The position numbers and the translations under genes were made by a program. DNA of 18,767 bases from Treponema sp. (GTDB lineage Bacteria; Spirochaetota; Spirochaetia; Treponematales; Rectinemataceae), in contig JAFIHQ010000024.1 of the NCBI GenBank assembly GCA_017849315.1, forward strand, positions 1 through 18,767, given 5' to 3'. Positions 12,994 through 18,767 of the stretch are shown here, piece by piece. Numbering within the stretch: the stretch's first letter is position 1; the number at the start of each line of letters is the position of its first letter. The notes under the pieces were generated by a model. That model was not told the origin of the DNA and did no database searches. It saw only the letters and a program-made list of their open reading frames with translations.

Positions 12994-14382
12994 TTATCTT
13001 CTGACAAAGAAAAGCACATCGCTTAGTGTTGCCACGATAATCAAAGCCAGCACGATAATGGACCCGGCAGACTGATACCGATACAGCGTTCTCACTTTAA
13101 GTGGCTCGCGATTGGCAAGCTCTGCAAGACATAGAACTATCTGTCCACCGTCGAGAGCCGGTATCGGCAAGAGATTCATAAAACCCAGGCTGACCGAAAT
13201 AAGTGCCAAGAAACTGAAAATCGGCAGAATACCCGCTATTCCTGACTGCTTGAAACTCTCGGAAGCGCTCGCGCCAACCATGTAGGTAATTCTCGCCGGC
13301 CCAGAGACAGCGGAAAAAACGTCAATACCACTGAACAAAAGCCCAATACTCTTGATGCTTAATACAAACGTTTCCCATGTGGTGCTGGCTCCCATTATAA
13401 CAGCCTCTCCCAGGGACGAGGCTTTCGTTGTCTTGGTGATAGTCTTAAAGACAATGCCAAGGTTTGACTCGGCAGTCGTTGGGTCGCTCCCTTTATAGGT
13501 GAGTACAAGCGTCTTTTCTATTTTCTCAGTTCCCCGCTGAATAGTCAGGTTGATCCGCTCCGGTTGGTTTTCCAAGTATTTTGCAAGATCAATGCTGTGA
13601 TTAACAGGCTTCCCATCCACTTCGAGTATTGCATCCCCGCTTTCCAAACCTGCAATTGACGCCGCGCTACCTTTTTCTACAGACTCGACTACGGGATCCA
13701 CCCAGCCATAAATTCCTATCAAACCCTGACCTGTGGCTTTATCAAGTCGAGGCGTGATGGTGATTTCAACGGGAGTCCCATCACGCAAGACTGTCATATG
13801 CAAGGTCTTCCCGCCATTCATGGCTATCATTCTCTGCAGATCGGAATAGTCCTTGATTTCCACATCATCGATTTTGGTGATTATATCCCCTGTTCGAAGC
13901 CCAGCAATGTCTGCGGGATTCTGGACGTTCTGTTCCGTATTTCCGCCGATAGTTCCACCGTATTCGCTTGCGAGGATGATCTTATTCGATATTGTATGGA
14001 CTTGCGTACCCACAAGGGCAACAATGGTGGAAAGCACAATAGCGAACACAAAGTTCATAATCGGTCCCGCAGCAAGAATGCCAATCCTTCTGGTAGGGGA
14101 CGCGGAATAGAAAGAACCTTCTTCTTTTGGGAGTGTGGGCAGGTTTTGTTCCAGGGCAGTTTTAAACGCATCTTCGCCTTTCATCTTGCAGTACCCACCA
14201 AGGGGAAAAGCCGACAATTTCCATTCTGTCCTGCCTCGTTTTGTAGAAAGCAGCGTGGGTCCCCAACCCACTGAAAATGCCTCAACCTCCACTCCATTCG
14301 CCCGGGCGGCCAGAAGGTGGCCAAATTCATGAATAACAACGATAATTGATAAGCCAATCAGACCCAAGATAACGTTCAACAT
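12994..14382 (-). CDS. rseP: Site-2 zinc metalloprotease RseP, two PDZ domains
   Basis: Intramembrane protease that cuts transmembrane anti-sigma factors or signal-peptide remnants in the cytoplasmic membrane. The zinc site HEFGH is at residues 18-22 in the first membrane segment. The third ligand motif NLLPIPALDGG is at 403-413 (Asp411). Family-typical FPLGGYCKMKGED and AGPIMNF follow the first segment. Two PDZ domains lie between (IAGLRTGDIITKIDDVEI and IAGLESGDAILEVDGKPV). 462 residues is usual for RseP. Its ATG overlaps the dxr stop by 7 bases (ATGTTGA) with AAGGA upstream inside dxr, indicating coupled translation at the end of the lipid-synthesis operon. The substrate is not identifiable here. 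Confidence 0.95.
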   Translation of the reverse strand: MLNVILGLIGLSIIVVIHEFGHLLAARANGVEVEAFSVGWGPTLLSTKRGRTEWKLSAFPLGGYCKMKGEDAFKTALEQNLPTLPKEEGSFYSASPTRRIGILAAGPIMNFVFAIVLSTIVALVGTQVHTISNKIILASEYGGTIGGNTEQNVQNPADIAGLRTGDIITKIDDVEIKDYSDLQRMIAMNGGKTLHMTVLRDGTPVEITITPRLDKATGQGLIGIYGWVDPVVESVEKGSAASIAGLESGDAILEVDGKPVNHSIDLAKYLENQPERINLTIQRGTEKIEKTLVLTYKGSDPTTAESNLGIVFKTITKTTKASSLGEAVIMGASTTWETFVLSIKSIGLLFSGIDVFSAVSGPARITYMVGASASESFKQSGIAGILPIFSFLALISVSLGFMNLLPIPALDGGQIVLCLAELANREPLKVRTLYRYQSAGSIIVLALIIVATLSDVLFFVRR

Positions 14383-15551
14383 GAGACTTTCCTTACATAC
14401 TCTTCAGCGTAGTGCCGCGCACGTGCATCTATCTCAAATATACTGTCGATATCGGCTGTCTCCAAACTCCAATTTTTCGACAGGGTGTTTTCAACTACCT
14501 CAGGAATCTGTGTAAAAAGAATGCGGTGTTCCACAAAAGCCGAAACTGCTACTTCGTTAGCTGCGTTATAGGCGTTGGTAACCGCTTCATCCAGCCTTAG
14601 GGCTTCTCTTGCCAGCCTCAACATGGGAAATCGCCCGGTATCGGGGGCTTCAAAATGCAGAATCTTGCCGGCCAGATCCAACCGTCCGTATAAGGCCGGC
14701 TCCTCTTCAGGCCAATTGAGAGCGATATTGATGGGCAACTTCATATCCGGTTCTGACATATAGGCGTAAAGTGCCGAATCCTTCGTCCTAACAAGGGCGT
14801 GGACAATACTCTCCGGGTGAATAAGGATACTTACGCGATCTTCCGGCATTGAGAAAAGCCGCACGGCTTCTATAAGTTCCAGGCCTTTGTTGGCAAGCGT
14901 AGCAGAGTCGATACTGATCTTTTTCCCCATTTTCCAAACCGGGTGTCGGGCAGCGTCTTCTGGGGTGATAGCCTTAAGTTGTTCGAGTGGCATTGTTCTG
15001 AATGGCCCACCCGAGGCTGTCAGTGTTAGTTCGGTTATGGACTGCGTGCCAATTCTCGAAGTGAGTTGAAAAAGCGCAGCATGTTCTGAATCTACAGGGA
15101 TAATAGAAAGCCCTTTTGCGTCTGCCAACTTTTTTATCTGACTGAATCCCATGACTACGGACTCTTTGTTTGCAAGCGCAAGGTCACAATCGTGTTCAAG
15201 TGCAAGAATCGACGCAAGGAACCCTGCGGCACTTGCAACGCCATTGACCACCAAGTCGGCTTCTAGGGAATCCAGGAGTTTTCTGATGGCATCGGGACCA
15301 AAAAACCACCGTGTTCCCAGATTCGAGCAAGTAGGTGCACTGCCTGTCATCGATAGACCGACACAAGCCAGTCCTGCCTTGGGGTATCGCTTTGCAAGTT
15401 CCGCAAGCGCCTGGACATTGGAGTACGCCGATAGCCCTACAATCTCGAAGGTGCCAGGTCTGAGACGGTTCGCATCATCGACGCAGGTGAGAGTTTGTTT
15501 ACCGATTGATCCTGTTGCGCCAAGGACAACGATTTTCTTTGTTCGGTTCAT
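14376..15551 (-). CDS. dxr: 1-deoxy-D-xylulose-5-phosphate reductoisomerase
   Basis: Second enzyme of the non-mevalonate isoprenoid pathway, making 2-C-methyl-D-erythritol 4-phosphate with NADPH. GATGSIG (11-17) binds NADPH. ALANKESVVMG, PVDSEHAALFQL and TASGGPFR contain metal and substrate ligands. HPVWKMGKKISIDSATLANKGLELIEA and ILIHPESIVHALV follow, with MSEPDMKLPINIALNWP after them. 391 residues is normal. The ATG at 15551 has only a weak ribosome site and begins 13 bases after the cdsA stop, suggesting coupling to cdsA. It supplies isoprene units for the UppS product made from the same operon. Confidence 0.96.
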   Translation of the reverse strand: MNRTKKIVVLGATGSIGKQTLTCVDDANRLRPGTFEIVGLSAYSNVQALAELAKRYPKAGLACVGLSMTGSAPTCSNLGTRWFFGPDAIRKLLDSLEADLVVNGVASAAGFLASILALEHDCDLALANKESVVMGFSQIKKLADAKGLSIIPVDSEHAALFQLTSRIGTQSITELTLTASGGPFRTMPLEQLKAITPEDAARHPVWKMGKKISIDSATLANKGLELIEAVRLFSMPEDRVSILIHPESIVHALVRTKDSALYAYMSEPDMKLPINIALNWPEEEPALYGRLDLAGKILHFEAPDTGRFPMLRLAREALRLDEAVTNAYNAANEVAVSAFVEHRILFTQIPEVVENTLSKNWSLETADIDSIFEIDARARHYAEEYVRKVSC

Positions 15552-15564
15552 TGCTTAATAGCAC

Positions 15565-16443
15565 TCAAGGAGCAGGGAAGAAACCTGCTACCAGGGAAGC
15601 GAAGACAAAGATAGGCGATGAAAAAAGCAAGCTGTCGAACGAATCGAGTACGCCCCCTCTTCCTGGCACAATCGTGCTGGAGTCTTTGACGCCTGCAGAT
15701 CTTTTTAGGGCGCTTTCCACAAGATCTCCTACGATTACAAAAATCGACATGCTCAACCCCAGCAACAGCACTCTCCATATTGAGCCGAAATTTGCCTCGG
15801 GGAAAAGGAAGAAAGCCAAGACACTTCCGATGAGTGAACCTAAGACCCCGCCTACAAAGCCCTCAAGACTCTTGTTGGGACTGACCGCCGTAATATTTCT
15901 ACGTTTACCAAGTGTATTACCCACAAGCCAGGCAAGGCTGTCATTTCCAAAGGTCAGGAGTGCAAACGTAAAAACTGGAGCCTTGAGTTGGCCAAAACAC
16001 GAAATTATATAAATGATGAAAGATCCTAAGATACCACAATAAAAGAACATGAAAAGGTTTGCGGAGACTTCGGGCAAGATCTCACCAATTCTTGCTGCAG
16101 AAGAAAAGGCAAAGGGCGCCAGCGTGATGAGACTGAACAGCATGCACAAAAGGAAAAAGAACTCGATTGTGGAGAATGACAGCCCAAGATACTGGTTGAT
16201 CCACGGGTAGAGATACACTGACCCGCTCAAAAGGAACGATAAGACTGCCGTGGTTTTTCCCTTGACCCTGATACCACGGTCCAAGAACATCGAGGTCATC
16301 TCCCGAATGGCAAAGTACTGCACTACAAGTATAAAGGCTACCAACAGAATATCGCGGGCAAACGAGGCAAAAAGCACGACGAGTATAAAAAGCGGCACTC
16401 CCAATGAAAACAACAACAGCCGTTGCAGCGTGTTCTGGGTCAT
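15565..16443 (-). CDS. cdsA: Phosphatidate cytidylyltransferase with divergent signature
   Basis: Converts phosphatidic acid and CTP to CDP-diacylglycerol for phospholipid synthesis in the inner membrane. The 292-residue protein has roughly eight hydrophobic segments. Conserved features include FGNDSLAWLVGNTLGKRR, SPNKSLEGFVGG and, near the C-terminus, the family signature region ALKRSAGVKD plus PGRGGVLDSFDS (244-271). Compared with the usual SxxKRx4KDxxxxxPGHGGxxDRxD, His262 is Arg and Arg268 is Ser, while Lys247, Arg248, Asp254, Asp267 and Asp270 are kept. ATG 16443 overlaps the uppS stop (ATGA) with GGAGG six bases upstream. The operon context supports the assignment. Confidence 0.93.
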   Translation of the reverse strand: MTQNTLQRLLLFSLGVPLFILVVLFASFARDILLVAFILVVQYFAIREMTSMFLDRGIRVKGKTTAVLSFLLSGSVYLYPWINQYLGLSFSTIEFFFLLCMLFSLITLAPFAFSSAARIGEILPEVSANLFMFFYCGILGSFIIYIISCFGQLKAPVFTFALLTFGNDSLAWLVGNTLGKRRNITAVSPNKSLEGFVGGVLGSLIGSVLAFFLFPEANFGSIWRVLLLGLSMSIFVIVGDLVESALKRSAGVKDSSTIVPGRGGVLDSFDSLLFSSPIFVFASLVAGFFPAP

Positions 16444-17165
16444 CCTAGTCCTCCGAATCGACGTTTACGCCCTGCATAGCTGTCGAGTGCCATTTGGAAA
16501 TCGTCTTCGGAGAAATCTGGCCAGAACTTTGTAGAAAAAAACAACTCCGAATAGGCCGATTCCCACAAAAGAAAATTCGAGATTCTGTACTCACCGGCTG
16601 TGCGAACGATGAGGTCAGGATCGGGAATCTCTGGATGGTCCAGATACGACGAAATGGTTTTTTCAGCTTTAGTAGGATCTTTGAAGGATTCTTTTGATTC
16701 GCCGGCATCTAAGGCTTTGTAAACAGCCCTGGCCAGTTCGTTTCGCCCCCCGTAGTTTATGGCCAGGTTTACGACAAGGCCAGGAAAATGTGCAGTTTCG
16801 AGAACAATATCGTCTATTTCTTTGAGTATATCTTTTGGCAACCCATCGCGCTGCCCGGAATGGACAACTTTGATTTCATTCTCGCGATAGAAGTCCAGTT
16901 CCGCTTTAAGATGGTTCCTTATAAGGCCCATCAGAAATCCCACTTCTTCTTGAGTACGACGCCAATTTTCAGTAGAAAAGGTGTAAAGCGACAGGTAAGA
17001 AATACCAAGTGAAGATGCAAACTTGACGATCCTCTTGGCCGCAGTGAGCCCTTCACGGTGTCCTTCGGTTCTCGGTAGTCCCCTGGCTGAGGCCCAACGT
17101 CCGTTGCCATCCATTATGATGGCTACATGCCCTGGCAAACTTAAGTTAGTGTTCATATGCCTCAT
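16440..17165 (-). CDS. uppS: Isoprenyl transferase (undecaprenyl diphosphate synthase)
   Basis: Cis-prenyltransferase that builds the C55 lipid carrier for peptidoglycan. Motifs: GHVAIIMDGNGRWA with catalytic Asp19, RTEGHREG, LYTFSTENWRR, LAINYGGRNELARA, and the C-terminal DPDLIVRTAGEYRISNFLLWESAYSELFF then FWPDF. 241 residues is typical. The start may be ATG 17165 or ATG 17156; neither has a good ribosome site. A 10-bp sequence is tandemly repeated just upstream (17164-17183). It lies between frr and cdsA and overlaps cdsA by 4 bases. Confidence 0.95.
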   Translation of the reverse strand: MRHMNTNLSLPGHVAIIMDGNGRWASARGLPRTEGHREGLTAAKRIVKFASSLGISYLSLYTFSTENWRRTQEEVGFLMGLIRNHLKAELDFYRENEIKVVHSGQRDGLPKDILKEIDDIVLETAHFPGLVVNLAINYGGRNELARAVYKALDAGESKESFKDPTKAEKTISSYLDHPEIPDPDLIVRTAGEYRISNFLLWESAYSELFFSTKFWPDFSEDDFQMALDSYAGRKRRFGGLG

Positions 17166-17183
17166 TATGCACGATTATGCACG
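17164..17183 (-). repeat. 10-bp tandem duplication immediately upstream of uppS
   Basis: On the minus strand CGTGCATAAT occurs twice head to tail, the second copy running into the uppS ATG. Each copy contains CATAAT, a -10-like hexamer. The upstream copy (17179-17174) is 18 bp from a TTGTTT (17203-17198), a weak promoter candidate. Confidence 0.9.
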
Positions 17184-17233
17184 AGCTCGGCGACGAAAAA
17201 CAAAAACAAGAAATTCACAAATTCTGCAAAAAG

Positions 17234-17788
17234 TCAGACTTCCATTATCTCTTTTTCTTTTTCTTCAAGAATCTTACCGATCTGAGCGATGTAGGAATCC
17301 GTCAGTTTCTGTAATTCCTCTTCTTCTTTCTTAATTGTGTCCTCAGGAACTCCACCTGCCGTCTGTTGCTTTTTCAGTTCTTCGAGGCCGTCACGCCGTA
17401 TGTTTCTCACAGCCACTCTGGCTTGCTCTGCAATGGAACGGGCAGTCTTCACAAGCTCTTTGCGGCGTTGCTCGGTGAGGGGTGGAATGGCAATACGTAT
17501 GACTTTGCCATCATTTGATGGATTGAGACCCAATTCTGACTTTAAAATCGCTTTCTCAATCTCACTGAAGAGAGTCCGATCCCAAGGCTGAATGACAATC
17601 AAGCGCGCCTCTGGCACCGAAACTGTTGCAACCTGGGAAAGTGGAGTCTTTTGTCCATAGTAATCAACCCGTATTTTGTCGAGGAGAGCAGGCGAAGCTC
17701 GACCCGTTCTAATGGTGTTGAATTCTTCTTTCAGCGATGCAATTGTCTTTTTCATTCGGTCTTCGCATGTTGACTGTGTGGATTCCAT
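17234..17788 (-). CDS. frr: Ribosome recycling factor
   Basis: Splits post-termination ribosomes together with EF-G. The 184-residue protein has the family's RTGRASPALLDKIRVDYYG, TPLSQVATVSVPEARLIVIQPWD, NDGKVIRIAIPPLTEQRRKELVK and RNIRRDGLEELKK, closing with the long C-terminal helix of domain I. I chose ATG 17788 because it has a very strong ribosome site (GGGGAGGG) and gives the standard length. A GTG 57 bases further upstream lies within the tsf terminator stem and is unlikely. It follows tsf directly; the pyrH gene often found between them is absent. A terminator separates it from tsf, so it depends on read-through or a local promoter I cannot identify with confidence. Confidence 0.96.
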   Translation of the reverse strand: MESTQSTCEDRMKKTIASLKEEFNTIRTGRASPALLDKIRVDYYGQKTPLSQVATVSVPEARLIVIQPWDRTLFSEIEKAILKSELGLNPSNDGKVIRIAIPPLTEQRRKELVKTARSIAEQARVAVRNIRRDGLEELKKQQTAGGVPEDTIKKEEEELQKLTDSYIAQIGKILEEKEKEIMEV

Positions 17789-17816
17789 AATCCCTCCCCA
17801 TAGATACTGTCTAGAT

Positions 17817-17856
17817 AAAAAATTGGGAACCTGAGGAGTTGACACCTCAAGTTCCC
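17817..17856 (-). terminator. Intrinsic terminator between tsf and frr
   Basis: A 12-bp stem with one internal mismatch (17825-17836 with 17845-17856) and an 8-base loop. Read on the minus strand it is followed by AATTTTTTA, so it ends or attenuates the rpsB-tsf transcript. The plus-strand reading is also followed by GGTTTTT. Confidence 0.8.
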
Positions 17857-17868
17857 GGTTTTTGCCCC

Positions 17869-18723
17869 TTAGGCCTCTGCTCCGACGCGAATATAAGTAA
17901 AATCGACTATATCGAAGTCAAACCCGGTTTCGCGTTTTACCGCGTCCATGGCTGTCGCGACACTCATTTTTTCATCGCGAACAAAGCCTTGATCCTTTAG
18001 ACAAACTTCAGACATAAGCTTCTTTATTTTTCCCTGAAGAATGCCGTCAATAACCTTTTGGGGTTTCCCTTTAACTTTCTCGTCCAGTTCTACCTGTTTT
18101 GCAAAGATCTCTTTTTGTTCATCTACCCACTTTGGATCCGGTTTTGACTGATCCAAGAACATTGGGTTAAAGGCCGCTACATGCAGGGCGACATCATGAA
18201 CAAAGGCCCTGACTTTCTCGTTTTCAAAAGCCTCCGGCTTGTCTGCGCGGGCTTTGACAATGACGCAGATCTTTCCCTCACCGTGGATGTAGCTGTGCAG
18301 ATACTCGTTGCTGTCTGCCGTCATATACACGACTCGATTAAGGGTGAGGTTTTCCTTAATTATGGAAGCAAGCTCTTTGACCATGGTCTGGAGTTCTTCC
18401 GTAGGCTCAGTCGCCTTGAGTTCAAGAGCTCTTTGCGCAACCTTGCTGCCTGTAGCGTTGAAATCGACGTTTCTCGCGACAAAATCGGTCTCGCAGTCGA
18501 TTTCTACTGCAGAAATGGCGTTCTTGGCTTCGGCGACAAAAACTTTGCCTTCGTTGGTGGCACGCCCGGCGCGCTTTTCGACACCTGCCATGCCCCATTC
18601 GCGTAAGAGCTTCTCCGCACCCGCAAAATCGCCTTGTGCTTCGGTAAGTGCCTTTTTGCAGTCCATCATGCCTGCACCGGTACGTTCGCGCAGGTTTTTT
18701 ATATCTGAAGCTTTGATTTCCAT
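17869..18723 (-). CDS. tsf: Elongation factor Ts
   Basis: Guanine-nucleotide exchange factor for EF-Tu. The N-terminal UBA-like part reads IKNLRERTGAGMMDCKKALTEAQGDFAGAEKLLREWG. The core contains the signature DCETDFVARN with the Thr-Asp-Phe-Val stretch that contacts EF-Tu. Later segments include DVALHVAAFNPMFL and GKIKKLMSEVCLKDQGFVRDEKMSV. 284 residues is normal for non-mitochondrial EF-Ts. ATG 18723 has AAGGAG well placed upstream, overlapping the end of the preceding gene. It probably forms an operon with rpsB (12 bases upstream) and is followed by a terminator. Confidence 0.96.
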   Translation of the reverse strand: MEIKASDIKNLRERTGAGMMDCKKALTEAQGDFAGAEKLLREWGMAGVEKRAGRATNEGKVFVAEAKNAISAVEIDCETDFVARNVDFNATGSKVAQRALELKATEPTEELQTMVKELASIIKENLTLNRVVYMTADSNEYLHSYIHGEGKICVIVKARADKPEAFENEKVRAFVHDVALHVAAFNPMFLDQSKPDPKWVDEQKEIFAKQVELDEKVKGKPQKVIDGILQGKIKKLMSEVCLKDQGFVRDEKMSVATAMDAVKRETGFDFDIVDFTYIRVGAEA

Positions 18724-18735
18724 GCGTCTGTCTCC

Positions 18736-18767
18736 TTATTTAGTCTCGTAGAGTTTGTCTTCGTCTA
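18736..18767 (-). CDS. rpsB: Last codons of the upstream gene, probably 30S ribosomal protein uS2
   Basis: Read on the minus strand, the edge of the window holds nine codons (DEDKLYETK) and a TAA stop, 12 bases before the tsf ATG. An acidic tail and this position just before tsf are what is expected for rpsB. Only the tail is visible, so the identity rests mainly on the near-universal rpsB-tsf order. Confidence 0.55.
   Translation of the reverse strand, partial: DEDKLYETK

Noticed and set aside
15506..16012. 168-codon open frame on the plus strand opposite cdsA and the start of dxr
   Set aside because: Low-complexity Ser/Thr/Pro translation mirroring a membrane protein; antisense shadow.
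17789..17845. GTG start giving frr a 19-residue N-terminal extension
   Set aside because: It would begin inside the tsf terminator stem, and ATG 17788 has a far better ribosome site and gives the family length.

Overview
The window is a compact stretch of housekeeping genes, about 50% GC by eye, with no mobile element, CRISPR array, tRNA or rRNA that I can see. Gene order and protein character suggest a spirochaete, probably Treponema-like (Spirochaetales). The reasons are an rpsB-tsf-frr-uppS-cdsA-dxr-rseP run without pyrH, an rpsF-ssb-rpsR-(YybS-like)-rplI-dnaB run, a HisRS of the eukaryote-like subtype, and a CdsA with a divergent signature. This assignment is an inference from memory of family features, not from a search.

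Layout. Bases 2-1838 (+) hold the 3' part of nnr (NAD(P)HX repair) overlapping a MutT-type Nudix hydrolase; both clean up damaged nucleotides or cofactors. Bases 1868-3375 (-) hold xseA-xseB, the two subunits of exonuclease VII. Divergent from xseA is a long DEAH-box helicase of the HrpA family (3466-6267, +). Bases 6343-8530 (-) hold hisS followed by trmB, both acting on tRNA, with an unusual 14-bp tandem duplication at their junction. Divergent from hisS is a ribosome and replication operon (8710-11441, +): rpsF, ssb, rpsR, a DUF2232/YybS-like membrane protein and rplI. It is closed by a two-tier terminator, and dnaB (11613-12953) follows from its own probable promoter. The rest (12994-18767, -) is read from the right edge: the last codons of rpsB, tsf, a strong terminator, frr, uppS, cdsA, dxr and rseP. 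These couple translation factors to undecaprenyl-phosphate, phospholipid and isoprenoid synthesis and to envelope-stress proteolysis.

Genes are tightly packed. ATGA stop/start overlaps occur at xseA/xseB, yybS/rplI and uppS/cdsA, and no gene-free stretch exceeds 300 bases. The two longest gaps, 8531-8709 and 11442-11612, carry promoters, a leader hairpin and a terminator.

I found no clearly new multi-gene system. The best second-look items are regulatory. One is the hisS/trmB tandem duplication, which creates a five-codon relay reading frame. Another is the xseA/hrpA divergent promoter pair, whose -10 elements lie only 6-7 bases from the start codons, so both mRNAs may be leaderless. A third is the back-to-back hisS/rpsF -35 boxes forming a 13-bp palindrome. 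The unassigned C-terminal domain of the HrpA-like helicase is the best protein-level item.
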